From: Frankia alni
Lineage (GTDB): Bacteria > Actinomycetota > Actinomycetes > Frankiales > Frankiaceae
NCBI GenBank assembly: GCA_026225295.1
Contig: JAMFSN010000309.1
Location: 84,845 to 148,844 of the forward strand
Length of the DNA: 64,000 bases
Reading direction: 5' to 3'
Position numbers and translations under genes: made by a program. Under the pieces are notes generated by a model. That model had not been told where the DNA came from and did not search any database. It saw only the letters and a program-made list of their open reading frames with translations. Position 1 is the stretch's first letter. Every line of letters begins with the position of its first letter. This document shows positions 1 to 8,668 of the stretch, piece after piece.

Positions 1-582
1 CCGGTACGCCAGCCCGACACGAAAACCTTCCGCACCTGGGAGATCGCCGGCGCCTCCCACGCGGGCGCCGCGAGCAGCATCGACGACGTCGTCAAAACAT
101 TCGTCCGCGACAGTCTCAAACTCCCAGCCGGCGCGCTGGGCTCAACCTCTGGAGCCACCGGCGCGGTATCCCAGCCCGACGCCCTCAACTGGCTACCGGT
201 CCTGTCCACGGCCCGTCACGACCTTGACCGGTGGGCCACCGACGGAACCGCGCCCCCGACCTTCCCGTTGATCACCTTCGGGGGAACTCCCCCAACCATC
301 CAGCGTGACAGCCACGGCAACGCCCTCGGCGGCATCAGAATGCCCGAGCTGCAAGCACCCGTCGCGACCTACAACGGCGGCAGCCAGTCATCTCTGTTCG
401 GATCCATGAAACCCTTCACCGCCGCGCAACTGCGCGCGCTGTACCCCGACCGTCAGACATACCTCGCCGCCTACGACAAAGCCCTCGACCAGGGAGTCAA
501 AGCCGGATACTTCCTCACCCAGGACGCGGCCGGCATCAAGACCACCGAAGCGAAGAACGCAGCCGTGCTCTTCCCCCGCTAG
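1..582 (+). CDS. alpha/beta hydrolase domain protein, C-terminal part (5' end outside window)
   Basis: The frame is open from base 1 to the TAG at 580-582, giving 193 residues with no start in the window. The sequence resembles the C-terminal half of the complete lipoprotein hydrolase at 55055-56626. The stretch with W-E-I-A-G-A-S-H-A matches W-E-V-T-G-T-A-H-A there, and R-D-S-H-G-N-A-L-G-G-I-R matches R-D-S-D-G-I-A-L-G-G-I-R. The conserved His near the partial N-terminus is probably the catalytic acid/base residue. Substrate is unknown; the family is annotated only as a secreted or membrane-attached alpha/beta hydrolase. It is not the same gene as the 55-kb copy and looks intact up to its stop. 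Confidence 0.8.
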   Translation, partial: PVRQPDTKTFRTWEIAGASHAGAASSIDDVVKTFVRDSLKLPAGALGSTSGATGAVSQPDALNWLPVLSTARHDLDRWATDGTAPPTFPLITFGGTPPTIQRDSHGNALGGIRMPELQAPVATYNGGSQSSLFGSMKPFTAAQLRALYPDRQTYLAAYDKALDQGVKAGYFLTQDAAGIKTTEAKNAAVLFPR

Positions 583-629
583 ACGGGTAGGTCCGAAGTC
601 TGGGCCGGTGATGGCCGGGCCTGGAGAGA

Positions 630-670
630 GGGCATCCAAGGTCGTGTTGTGACGCAAGACCTGGATGCCC
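630..670. repeat. inverted repeat 3' of the hydrolase gene
   Basis: Arms at 630-643 (GGGCATCCAAGGTC) and 658-670 (GACCTGGATGCCC) pair with one bulge around a 14-base loop. The repeat lies 48 bases after the hydrolase stop and just before the transposase remnant. It could be a factor-independent terminator without a T tract, or an end of the decayed insertion element. Confidence 0.45.
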
Positions 671-689
671 TCCGGACGGCACTGTAGGT

Positions 690-1196
690 GAAATCGAGGA
701 CCGGATCGGTTCGGAGACCCGTAGGGGTAGACCGCCGCGGTTGAGTGACTCCGAACTGGTCTGTCTGGCGGTGGCCCAGGCGGTGCTGGGCCACCGTTCG
801 GAGACCCGGTGGCTGCGCCAGGCCACGCGACGCCGGTGCCGGTGCCGGTGGGATGTCGAGGCCGACCGGGCCGCGGTCGGATCTGGCCGGGCGGGCGGGT
901 TACGGCTACCGCGCGTCGACCAGGAACTCGCGGCGCGGGGCATTGCGTTACCGCGGGCATCGCGTTGCCGCGGGCATCGCGTTGCCGCGGCCATCGCGCA
1001 AGCGGGAGCAGGCCCGCTACGGCGAGCCGCCGCTCAAGAAGGCCCGCCCGCTGATCGGGTCGGTCAACGACGCCCTCAAAGGCGAGCTTGACCTGGAACA
1101 ACACGGCGGGCGGACCGGCGATGGGTGCGGCGATCTGACCCAAACAACAAGATCGCCGCACCCATCACCCGATCACTGATCGCCTACGAACACTGA
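690..1196 (+). pseudogene. decayed IS982-type transposase
   Basis: Blocks of transposase sequence appear in order but in different frames. They are an N-terminal block G-R-P-P-R-L-S-D-S-E-L-V-C-L-A-V-A-Q at about 726-780; S-D-L-A-G-R-A-G-Y-G-Y at about 880-912; E-L-A-A-R-G-I-A-L-P-R-A-S-R at about 925-966; a C-terminal block with L-I-G-S-V-N-D-A-L-K-G-E-L-D-L-E-Q-H-G-G-R-T at about 1050-1120; and the ending R-S-L-I-A-Y-E-H before TGA 1194-1196. These match the layout of IS982-like DDE transposases of actinobacteria as I know them. The middle of the gene, including most of the catalytic core, is deleted, so the element cannot move itself. No clear terminal repeats or target duplication were found. 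Confidence 0.75.
940..990 (+). repeat. three tandem 17-bp repeats in the transposase remnant
   Basis: Units at 940-956, 957-973 and 974-990 read GCATTGCGTTACCGCGG, then GCATCGCGTTGCCGCGG twice. The first differs from the other two at two positions. They lie inside the broken transposase and look like a local slippage or duplication event. Confidence 0.85.
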
Positions 1197-1230
1197 GCCC
1201 ATAGGACCTACTCGCCCAGCACGAGGCGCC

Positions 1231-2457
1231 TCACACTTTGGCGGCCTCGAGCGGGTGGACCGGGACCCGTGAATAGCCAGCGACGTTGGTCATCGCGACC
1301 CGCTGGCAGCGCTCCTGATCGACCGTGAAACCCTGCGGCATCCGGCGGAGCAGTCCCTCGAAGGCAAGCCGGCACTCCATTCGGGCCAGCGATGCCCCCA
1401 GGCAGAAGTGGGGACCATAGCCGAAGCCGATGCGGATCGGGCTCGGGTTCACCCGCTCGATGTCGAAGCGGTCCGGCTCGGCGAACTGCCGCTCATCGCG
1501 ACCGGCCGAACCGATGAGCAGGGCGACCGGTGCACCCTTGGGGATCGTCGTGCCGTGCAGGGTGACGTCGCGCGTGGCCTGGCGGTACACGTACTGCACC
1601 GGCGCCTGGTAACGCAGAACCTCCTCGACCGCGCCCGGAATCCTCGAGGGGTCCTTGACGAGGGCCTGCCATTGGTCGGGGTGCTCCGAGAACAGAACGG
1701 CGGCGTTACCCACCAGCTTGGTGACGGTCTCGGATCCGGCGCCCCCCAGGAGCGACGCGAACCCGGCGATTTCCACATCATCGAGCTGGGTGATCGAGCC
1801 GTCATCACGCTTGTATTCGGCCTGGATGAGCCGGCTGATCATGTCGGCACCGAGGCGCTGCCGCTTCTCGACGACAAGGTTGTAGTAAATTGTGCCGATC
1901 TCGATCTGAGCCTGCATGCCCGCGTCGCTGACCGTACTCTGACCCGGCGCGCGGGTGAGCATGCTGTCGAGCTTGAGGCGGATCGTCTGGCGGAACTCCT
2001 CCGGAACGCCCAGCATCGTCATGATCACTTCGACCGGGAAGAGCGCGGCGAACTCGGCTACGGCGTCGAACTCGTCCTTTCCATCGCTGGCCGAGAGAAA
2101 GCCGTCGATGGTCTTTTTCAGCATCGGCTCGAGCGCGGTGATCGCCCGGGCCGTGAAGACCTTGCTGACGAGACTCCGGACCCGGTCGTGATCAGGCGGG
2201 TCCATGGTCACGAGCACCGGTGGGATCTGATTTTCGCTCAGTACATGTTCCAGCAGAATGCCGGACGCCGACGAGAACGTCGCGACGTCGCGGTAGGCCT
2301 CGGCCACATCCTCATAGCGGCTGAGCGCGTAGAAGCCACCGTAGGCGTCGGTCTGGAATACCGGCGCATCGTCGCGGAGCCGACGATAGGTATCGTAGGG
2401 GTCGCGAAAGTAATCGTCAGAGTACGGGTCGAAATCAATCCGCGCCGCAGTCGTCAT
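1231..2457 (-). CDS. cytochrome P450
   Basis: This is a 408-residue soluble bacterial P450 that should catalyse NAD(P)H- and ferredoxin-dependent hydroxylation in the cytoplasm. The I-helix oxygen-binding stretch reads L-L-G-G-A-G-S-E-T-V-T, the K-helix E-x-x-R is E-V-L-R, and the heme loop is F-G-Y-G-P-H-F-C-L-G with the ligand Cys near residue 352. The ATG at 2457 is chosen because GAAGGA lies about 10 bases upstream and the protein then has normal P450 length; a longer reading to 2607 would add 50 residues unlike the family. It is the last gene of an apparent operon with two amidohydrolases. No ferredoxin or reductase gene is next to it. Substrate is unknown. Confidence 0.93.
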   Translation of the reverse strand: MTTAARIDFDPYSDDYFRDPYDTYRRLRDDAPVFQTDAYGGFYALSRYEDVAEAYRDVATFSSASGILLEHVLSENQIPPVLVTMDPPDHDRVRSLVSKVFTARAITALEPMLKKTIDGFLSASDGKDEFDAVAEFAALFPVEVIMTMLGVPEEFRQTIRLKLDSMLTRAPGQSTVSDAGMQAQIEIGTIYYNLVVEKRQRLGADMISRLIQAEYKRDDGSITQLDDVEIAGFASLLGGAGSETVTKLVGNAAVLFSEHPDQWQALVKDPSRIPGAVEEVLRYQAPVQYVYRQATRDVTLHGTTIPKGAPVALLIGSAGRDERQFAEPDRFDIERVNPSPIRIGFGYGPHFCLGASLARMECRLAFEGLLRRMPQGFTVDQERCQRVAMTNVAGYSRVPVHPLEAAKV

Positions 2458-2551
2458 AGGGACGTTTCCTTCGTTGTCGGAGGGCGTCGGGTTTCTCTCG
2501 GCCCGGCCGGGTCGAGAGGAACGGGTGGGGGCCGGGCGGGCGAGCCGTCGG

Positions 2552-3784
2552 TCAGCTGAAGGTGAGTTCGCGAGCGTTGTCGACCATGATCCGTCGCTGA
2601 TCTTCAAGCGAGAACGAGGTCAACTTCTGCAGGAAGTCCCGCGGCTCGGCGATTCCTTCCGCGTGCGGCCAGTCGGAGCCGAACAGAATGCGCTCGGCGG
2701 GCAGGTGGTGGGCGAGGTCCTCGACGCTGTCCTCGACGAACGGCGCGACCCAGCAGTTGCGGGTGAACTGCTCAACCGGCGAACTGGTGAAGATCTCCGG
2801 ATTCTGGTTGGCCAGGACCTCGAGGCTGTGCAGCAACGGTCCCACCCAGGTGGCACCGTTCTCGATGAAGGCCACCCGTACGCCGGGAAAGCGCTCGTAC
2901 AGCCCGTGGCACACCAGCGCGGCCGCGAAGTCGTGGACCAGGCGGTGCTTCATGAGCATCTTGACGAACGGCTCCGTGTAGGTCAGGGCGTTCGTGTCTC
3001 CGGACAGCTCGGCGGTTCGGTAGCCCCACGCGCTCGCGACCGCGTCGTCAACCGTCCGGTAACCGTCCTCGAAGCCGGCGTGCGGCGCCACGACGAGCCC
3101 CGCCTCCTGCACCCGGGCCCAGAACGGGTCAAAGGCCTTATCAGCCGGTGAACGTAGACCGTCGGGCGTGAAAACCGGTCCATTGCGAATGCTGACGATG
3201 CGGGCGCCGCGCCCGATCGCCCATTCCAGTTCGGTCACCGCGCGGTCGACGTCGGACAGGCTCAGAAAGGGCACGCCGAAGATGCGGTCCTGGTAGGAGA
3301 AACCCCAGTCCTCGTCGAGCCACCGGTTGAAAGCCCGCAGGAGCTCGAGCGCCCCTTCGATATCCGGCTGGATCGGGCCTTCCATGCAGACCGCGTGGGA
3401 CGGGAACAGCCAGGCGGCCTCGAGGCCCTGCTCGTCCATGACCTTCAGCCGCGCGTCGCGGTTGAACCATTCCGGATGGGCGGCGGGATCCTCGGAGGTC
3501 AGCTCCGTACCGAATGTCTCCTTCGTCGACTTGCCGGCGAAGTAATCATAGAGCGCGCCGGGCTTCGGGCGCCCGTACTGGTCGCCGGGGCCCGGAAGAA
3601 TGGGGTGTTTCCGCTCGCCGATGTAGTAGGCCAGCTTGCCGGCCTCTTCCACCAGACGCAGGCCGCGGTCGGCGAACTTCGGATCGCGGAAACGGGTGAA
3701 GGCGTCGCTCGGCTCCCAGTAGTGGTTATCAGCGTCGAAGGCGGTCGTGATCGCGCTCTCGGTCGAGATCGCACTTTCGGTCAT
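2552..3784 (-). CDS. amidohydrolase 2 family metal-dependent hydrolase
   Basis: A 410-residue TIM-barrel protein of the amidohydrolase-2 type, a family that contains hydrolases and decarboxylases. Seen features are F-D-A-D-N-H-Y-W-E-P near the N-terminus in the usual metal-binding position, A-P-H-A-G-F in the middle and F-G-S-D-W-P-H-A-E-G near the end, the Asp of which is the usual catalytic acid. The ATG at 3784 has GGAGTGAGGG upstream; a longer start at 3844 would overlap the preceding gene. The gene starts 11 bases after the upstream amidohydrolase stops and lies 94 bases before the P450 start, so the three are probably co-transcribed. Related actinobacterial proteins are often near P450 and fatty-acid-like catabolic genes. 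The precise reaction cannot be told. Confidence 0.9.
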   Translation of the reverse strand: MTESAISTESAITTAFDADNHYWEPSDAFTRFRDPKFADRGLRLVEEAGKLAYYIGERKHPILPGPGDQYGRPKPGALYDYFAGKSTKETFGTELTSEDPAAHPEWFNRDARLKVMDEQGLEAAWLFPSHAVCMEGPIQPDIEGALELLRAFNRWLDEDWGFSYQDRIFGVPFLSLSDVDRAVTELEWAIGRGARIVSIRNGPVFTPDGLRSPADKAFDPFWARVQEAGLVVAPHAGFEDGYRTVDDAVASAWGYRTAELSGDTNALTYTEPFVKMLMKHRLVHDFAAALVCHGLYERFPGVRVAFIENGATWVGPLLHSLEVLANQNPEIFTSSPVEQFTRNCWVAPFVEDSVEDLAHHLPAERILFGSDWPHAEGIAEPRDFLQKLTSFSLEDQRRIMVDNARELTFS

Positions 3785-3795
3785 GGTGTGTGCCC

Positions 3796-5520
3796 TCACT
3801 CCGTGCCGTGGCGTAGCAGCCGGCCGGGTGTGGCCATGGTGCACTCGCCGTCAATGAACGTGGTCTGGCCGTTGACGATGATCCGGTCGTAACCCGTCGC
3901 TTTCTGGATGAGCCGCCACTCCCCCGCCGGGTAGTCCCAGGCGCGCTCAGCCGGCAGGCTGTCGACGGTTTCGGGATCGTAGATGATGACGTCGGCCGGT
4001 ACACCCTCGGCGAGGTAGCCCCGACCCTTCAGCCCGGCCGCCTGCGCGGGGTAGGCCGACAGCCGCCAGTGGGCCTGCTCCAGCGACATGATCTTGTGCT
4101 CGCGCACCCACAGGGCCAGCATCTCGGTCGCGTAGCGCGCCGTGGTCACGAACTTCGTGTGCGCGCCACCGTCGCTGACCCCGGGGAGCGACACCATGCC
4201 GTTCGCGATCTCCTTCATGGAGTCGGCCGGGGTGATGAGCAGCGGGGTGGCGAACCCGACCCGCAGCTCACCGGCCACGGCGACGTCGAGGAAGGCATCG
4301 ATCTCGTGCTTGCCCTCGCGCTGCGCGATCTCTCCGATCGTGAAGCCCTCGTAGGTGTCCTTGAGCTCGCGGGCCCGCCCCACGTCGCTGGAGATCCAGT
4401 GGACCTTGATCTCACCCAGCGGATACCCGGCGCCGAACAGGCCGCCCCGAGCTTCGTGGATCTCCTTCATCTCGGCCCGCCGCACCGGGTCGGCCAGCTT
4501 GACCTGCTTCTCCGCGACCGTCCCGATCAGCGCCTCCCGCCAGACCGGGATGGCGTCCGCGAGGTTGTACTCCTCGAGCGTGAACTCGGAGGCGAAGTTC
4601 GTGGTCAGCGCCTGCGCGAAGACCCGGAGACCCTCGTCCTGGTTGAGTTCCTCGAGTCGCCGCAGGGCGGTCTTGTGGGTCAGCTGCTGGCCGCCGTGCT
4701 GGTTGAGCGCCCCGTCAGCCAGCAACGCGTTCCAGATGATCGGGCGACCGCTCTCCGCGGCCATGTAGGCCGCGGTCTCGAGCGGCCCGGTCATCTGGGC
4801 CACACCACGCCCGAGCGACCCCATGGCGCGGCAGAACGCCTGCACCTCGCGCTCGGTCATCATGTCGGTGACCATCGGCGTGCCGTCGTGGTCGAGCTGG
4901 ACGTTGCCGATCTCGCCGATGATCTGCGCGCTGAAGCCACAGCCGCCGACGCGCATACCCTCGATCAGAAGATCACACATGCGGGCCAGCTGCTCGTCCG
5001 TGACGCGGTTCTTCTTGGCCTCATCGATACCGACGACGTAGCCGTACAGCGGCGCGAGCGGCACGAAGGACATGACGTTGACGCCCTTGGGGACCCGGTC
5101 GACGCTCGCGAGGTACTCCTCGAACGTCACCCAGTCCCACGGCATGCCCGCGCGCATCGTGGCCAGCGGGACCGCCTCGTTGCGGGCCAGGCTCAGCATC
5201 GCGCGGTCGCGGTCCTCCGGCTTGCACGGGGCGAAACCGAAGCCACAGTTACCGATGACCACGCTGGTGACCCCGTGCCAGCCCGACATCGTGCACCAGG
5301 GGTCCCAGAACAACTGGCTGTCGTAGTGCGTGTGGAGGTCGACGAAACCCGGGGCCACGATCCGCCCGGTCGCATCGACGACCTCGGCGCCTTCGGACGC
5401 GTCGACCGCGCCGATGCGCACGACCTTGCCGTCCGCGATGGCGACGTCCGCGCGGTAGCGCGGCGTCTGCAGACCGTCGATGACGGTTCCACCTTTGATC
5501 ACCAGGTCGTATGTAGCCAA
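3796..5520 (-). CDS. amidohydrolase, N-acyl-D-amino-acid deacylase type
   Basis: A 574-residue member of the D-aminoacylase/dihydroorotase-like amidohydrolases. The N-terminus begins D-L-V-I-K-G-G-T-V-I-D-G, then A-P-G-F-V-D-L-H-T-H-Y-D gives the H-x-H metal motif, and S-D-G-G-A-H occurs near residue 460 as in this family. The start is taken as the TTG at 5520, preceded by GGAGGGA at about 13 bases, because it places the typical N-terminus at residue 2. An ATG at 5595 would add 25 residues that lack family character. It is the first gene of the operon with the amidohydrolase at 3784 and the P450. Annotation as deacylase is by family; many such enzymes have other amide or lactam substrates. 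Confidence 0.88.
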   Translation of the reverse strand: MATYDLVIKGGTVIDGLQTPRYRADVAIADGKVVRIGAVDASEGAEVVDATGRIVAPGFVDLHTHYDSQLFWDPWCTMSGWHGVTSVVIGNCGFGFAPCKPEDRDRAMLSLARNEAVPLATMRAGMPWDWVTFEEYLASVDRVPKGVNVMSFVPLAPLYGYVVGIDEAKKNRVTDEQLARMCDLLIEGMRVGGCGFSAQIIGEIGNVQLDHDGTPMVTDMMTEREVQAFCRAMGSLGRGVAQMTGPLETAAYMAAESGRPIIWNALLADGALNQHGGQQLTHKTALRRLEELNQDEGLRVFAQALTTNFASEFTLEEYNLADAIPVWREALIGTVAEKQVKLADPVRRAEMKEIHEARGGLFGAGYPLGEIKVHWISSDVGRARELKDTYEGFTIGEIAQREGKHEIDAFLDVAVAGELRVGFATPLLITPADSMKEIANGMVSLPGVSDGGAHTKFVTTARYATEMLALWVREHKIMSLEQAHWRLSAYPAQAAGLKGRGYLAEGVPADVIIYDPETVDSLPAERAWDYPAGEWRLIQKATGYDRIIVNGQTTFIDGECTMATPGRLLRHGTE

Positions 5521-5614
5521 GGCGACTCGCCGTCCCTCCGGGTGGAGCCGACCGGGGTCGGCTCGTTGAGTGCGCTCTATCACTAGACACAACAAAATTT
5601 ACACCCGTGTCCCA

Positions 5615-5647
5615 CCGTCGGACAAGGGGAGCGATTTTGTCCGACGG
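5615..5647. promoter_or_regulatory. perfect 11-bp inverted repeat, probable operator
   Basis: Left arm CCGTCGGACAA (5615-5625) and right arm TTGTCCGACGG (5637-5647) are exact complements with 11 bases between. The repeat is 95 bases upstream of the amidohydrolase start and 12 bases past the TetR stop, so either gene could use it. It has no T tract on either strand, which favours an operator over a terminator. The half-site TTGTCCGACG recurs at 5719-5728 inside the TetR gene. Confidence 0.6.
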
Positions 5648-5659
5648 AACGGCGGGCCG

Positions 5660-6322
5660 TCAGGCCGCCACGAGCGCGCGGACGAGGTAGCGCTCCAGGA
5701 ACTGGCGCTTCTCCTCCGTTGTCCGACGACGCCACGGCGGGGCGAGCAGGATCAGCGAGATGGCGTTCATCCAGCGGACCGTGTCACGGAGGTCGAGGTC
5801 GGCGTGCAGCAGGGCCGCCGCCTGCCAGCGCTCGAGCAGCGGCCCGAAGATGCGCAGGGCGGCATCGACCACCGGTTCGGACTCCAGTTCCAGTTCGGTG
5901 ACGAAGCTCCGGCTGTCGGGGGAGAACAACGCCTCGTTGACGGGATTCCCGTCGACGAGCGAGATCGGGCCGAGCACCAGCTGGGGTAGGGAAAGGCTCG
6001 GGTCCGCAGGGTGTTCCAGAGACTCCACCACGGCCGTCAGCGCGGCCGCGGTCCTGCTCAGCAACAGGGCGGTGATGAGATCGTCCCGGGAGGGGAAGTA
6101 CCGGTACAGGGTCGACCGGGCGACCGAAGCCTCGTAGGCGACCTCGCTCATGCTGACGTGGGCATCGCCGCGACGGGCAATGCAGCGCATGACCGCGTCA
6201 AGCAGTCGCTGCCGCGCTTCGTCGTCATCGAGCAGGGCCCTGTTCTTTCCCCAGTGCCGCGCTTCTGGACCGCGCTGTGGCTGTGCCGTCGACCGCTCCA
6301 TCAGATTGTGATGGTACGGCAC
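5660..6322 (-). CDS. TetR/AcrR family transcriptional regulator
   Basis: A 220-residue regulator. The N-terminal helix-turn-helix lies at about residues 37-80 with V-S-M-S-E-V-A-Y-E-A-S-V-A-R-S-T-L-Y-R-Y-F, the standard TetR recognition region. The C-terminal half is helical and should bind a ligand. The reading starts at GTG 6322; an ATG at 6301 is equally possible, since neither has a clear ribosome-binding site. It lies directly upstream of, and on the same strand as, the amidohydrolase-P450 operon, separated by a perfect inverted repeat. Control of that operon is the likely role, though this is inference. Confidence 0.9.
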   Translation of the reverse strand: MPYHHNLMERSTAQPQRGPEARHWGKNRALLDDDEARQRLLDAVMRCIARRGDAHVSMSEVAYEASVARSTLYRYFPSRDDLITALLLSRTAAALTAVVESLEHPADPSLSLPQLVLGPISLVDGNPVNEALFSPDSRSFVTELELESEPVVDAALRIFGPLLERWQAAALLHADLDLRDTVRWMNAISLILLAPPWRRRTTEEKRQFLERYLVRALVAA

Positions 6323-6446
6323 GGGGGAACTGGGCCGCGTCCAACCGCCGGCCCCCGGCCCCGGCCACCGTCACCAGGTGGCGGCCGTGGCTGGGACCGC
6401 GCCGGCGGGCCGGGGTACGCCTGCGGCCGACCTGGGTCACCGATTG

Positions 6447-7592
6447 TCAGAAGACAATCACGCCGCGGATGTTTTTGCCGTCCCGCATGTCCTGGTAACC
6501 CTGATTGACCTCGTCGAGGGAATAGGTCTTCGTGATCATCTCGTCGAGCTTGAGCTTGCCGTCCCGGTACAACGACAGCAACCGCGGGATGTCATAGCGC
6601 GGGTTGGCGTTACCGAAAATGCAGCCGACCAGCTCCTTGCGTTGCATGGCGAACTCGAACAGGTTGAGCTTCACATTGTCATCGGTCATGGCGGCGATGG
6701 AGGTGATCACGGCCCGGCCCGCCTTCTTGACCAGACTCATCATCTGCCCCACCTGGGCACCCTCGGCGAGCCCGACCGTGAGGACGACCTTGTCGGCCAT
6801 GGCGCCGCGGGTGATTTCGCGCACGAGCGGACCGGCCTCCTCCATGGAGGACGCGGTGTGGGTCGCCCCGAACGTGAGCGCCGCCTCGAGTTTCCACGCG
6901 ACCGGATCTACGGCGACGACCTGCCGCGCCCCGGCCAGCGCCGCTCCCTGCACGGCGCTCATGCCCAGTCCCCCGACGCCGACCACGACGACGGTCTCAC
7001 CCGGCCGCACGTCGGCCGCATAGGTCGCAGACCCCCAGCCGGTCGTCACGCCGCAGCCGACCAGGGCCGCCGTGGCGAGCGGGATGTCCTTGTCGATCTT
7101 TATGCAGGAGTCCTGTGAGGCGACGGTGTACGGGGCGAAGGTGCCGAGCGCACACATGGCGCCGAGGTCCCGACCGTCCTTGCTGTGGTGCCGGGTCGTG
7201 AGATCCGTCAGCTGCTTTCCGCTCAACAGGAACGCGCCGAGATCACACAGGTGCTGCTGGCCGGTCGAGCAGGACGGGCACCGGCCGCAGGACGGGATGA
7301 AGCTGAACACGACGTGGTCGCCAGGCTCGAGTCCCTTTACCTCCGGCCCCACCTCGACCACCACGCCGGAGCCTTCATGGCCCCCGATGGCCGGGAACTG
7401 GGACAGACCGAAGGCCTCGGCCGTCGCCGGGTCGAAGACCATGTCGCCGGTGACCAGGTGCTCGTCGGAGTGACAGAGCCCGGAGGCGGCCAGCTTGACC
7501 AGAACCTCGCCGGCCTTGGGCGGGTCGAGTTCGATGTCCTCGACACTCCATTCGGTGTGCGGTTCCCACAAGATGGCGGCGCGTGTCCTCAT
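6447..7592 (-). CDS. NDMA-type zinc-dependent alcohol dehydrogenase
   Basis: A 381-residue medium-chain dehydrogenase. The catalytic zinc ligands are in G-L-C-H-S-D-E-H and G-G-H-E-G, the structural zinc Cys cluster is C-G-R-C-P-S-C-S-T-G-Q-Q-H-L-C, and the NAD site is V-G-V-G-G-L-G near residue 205. The opening W-S-V-E-D-I-E-L-D-P-P-K-A-G-E-V and overall length match the actinobacterial NDMA-dependent alcohol dehydrogenases. Those keep a tightly bound nicotinamide and are linked to the redox cofactor mycofactocin. GAAGGGA lies 5-6 bases before the ATG. It is the last gene of the catabolic operon that begins at 14634. No mycofactocin biosynthesis genes are in the window. Substrate alcohol is unknown. 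Confidence 0.92.
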   Translation of the reverse strand: MRTRAAILWEPHTEWSVEDIELDPPKAGEVLVKLAASGLCHSDEHLVTGDMVFDPATAEAFGLSQFPAIGGHEGSGVVVEVGPEVKGLEPGDHVVFSFIPSCGRCPSCSTGQQHLCDLGAFLLSGKQLTDLTTRHHSKDGRDLGAMCALGTFAPYTVASQDSCIKIDKDIPLATAALVGCGVTTGWGSATYAADVRPGETVVVVGVGGLGMSAVQGAALAGARQVVAVDPVAWKLEAALTFGATHTASSMEEAGPLVREITRGAMADKVVLTVGLAEGAQVGQMMSLVKKAGRAVITSIAAMTDDNVKLNLFEFAMQRKELVGCIFGNANPRYDIPRLLSLYRDGKLKLDEMITKTYSLDEVNQGYQDMRDGKNIRGVIVF

Positions 7593-7650
7593 CGCTGGTC
7601 CCTTCGGTCGGAATACTGGGCGTCGGTGGATAAATTCGTGGCCATCATGG

Positions 7651-8652
7651 TCAGCTCGGCACTGGCCGGTCCAGCGCCCGCTTCAGCGCCGCCGAGCGTT
7701 CGGCGTTCGCGCGCGCGGCGATGCCGGCCCCGGTGTACAGGTCGAAACCGTGGATGGCGCCCGGGTGGACGTGCAACTCGGTCGGGACGCCCGCCCGGAC
7801 CAGCCGGGAGGCGTAGGCGATGTCTTCGTCGACGAAGAGGTCCAACGCTCCGGTCAGGACGAAGGCGGGCGGCAGGTCCGACAGGTCCGCGGCCCGGGCC
7901 GCGGCCGCGTAGGGCGAGACGTCATCGCCGCCGGGCTCGCGACCCAGCAGGCTGCGCCAGCCGAAGTGGTTGCTGGCGCGGTTCCAGATGAACTCGCCGG
8001 TGGCCGGATTCGGGTCCCGGACACAGGTCCGGTCGTCGAGCATCGGATAGGTGAGGTGCTGGAAGGCCAACTGGTAGACCCCCCGGTCGCGGACCAGCAG
8101 AGCAAGCGCCGCGGCCAGCCCACCACCGGCGCTCTCCCCCATCACCCCGATGCGCCGCGGATCGATACCGAGTTCGGCGGCATGCTCGAAGGTCCAGCGC
8201 AGGGCCGCGTAGCAGTCCTCGAGCGCGCCCGGGAAGATCGTCTCCGGGGCCAGCCGGTAGTCGACCGAGATCAGGACACAACGCAACCCGGCGACGAGGC
8301 GGCGGTGGACCGGTTCGAAGTCCGCCGCCGAACGGAGGACATAGCCGCCGCCGTGCAGGTGGAGAATGCCGGGGAGGGATTCTGTCGCGGCACCGTCCCC
8401 CGCCGCACCGTCCCCCGCCGCACCGGCCGGGCGGTAGACGTGAAGCGGCACCGCGGGCGCACCGGGCGGCCCGGGCACGCTTCGACGGCTGAGCACCGAC
8501 CCGGTGGTCGGCGCGGGATCGAGAACCAGGCGTCCGGCCCGCGCCGTCGGCAGGTTCTCCTCGGTCAGCGAGAGCGTGGGCATCACCTCGACCATGGGCC
8601 GCAGCTCGCGATCGACGAGGTGCAGCGTCCTCATCCGGGTCCGGCCGGCCAC
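7651..8652 (-). CDS. alpha/beta hydrolase, hormone-sensitive-lipase-like esterase
   Basis: A 333-residue esterase. The oxyanion motif is H-G-G-G-Y near residue 100, the nucleophile elbow is G-E-S-A-G-G near residue 168, the acid is in G-A-L-D-L-F-V-D-E-D, and the catalytic His is in A-I-H-G-F-D. A small in-frame repeat (A-G-D-G-A twice) sits near residue 80. The GTG at 8652 has GAGGGGG about 14 bases upstream; the ATG at 8634 is an alternative. It begins 16 bases after the small protein gene ends. In this operon an esterase is what would be needed to open the ester or lactone made by the Baeyer-Villiger enzyme. That role is inferred from neighbours. Confidence 0.9.
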   Translation of the reverse strand: MAGRTRMRTLHLVDRELRPMVEVMPTLSLTEENLPTARAGRLVLDPAPTTGSVLSRRSVPGPPGAPAVPLHVYRPAGAAGDGAAGDGAATESLPGILHLHGGGYVLRSAADFEPVHRRLVAGLRCVLISVDYRLAPETIFPGALEDCYAALRWTFEHAAELGIDPRRIGVMGESAGGGLAAALALLVRDRGVYQLAFQHLTYPMLDDRTCVRDPNPATGEFIWNRASNHFGWRSLLGREPGGDDVSPYAAAARAADLSDLPPAFVLTGALDLFVDEDIAYASRLVRAGVPTELHVHPGAIHGFDLYTGAGIAARANAERSAALKRALDRPVPS

Positions 8653-8668
8653 GTCCGAGGCCGCCCCC

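Noticed and set aside
630..670. Considered as a simple terminator for the hydrolase at 1-582
   Set aside because: No T tract and close to the transposase remnant; kept only as an inverted repeat of uncertain role.
388..1161. 257-codon minus-strand frame over the hydrolase tail and transposase remnant
   Set aside because: It is antisense to recognisable hydrolase and transposase sequence, is rich in Arg, Pro and Gly, and shows no family motif.
1408..2559. 383-codon plus-strand frame over the P450 gene
   Set aside because: Mirror frame of a clear P450 with all its motifs; typical antisense artefact of high-GC coding DNA.
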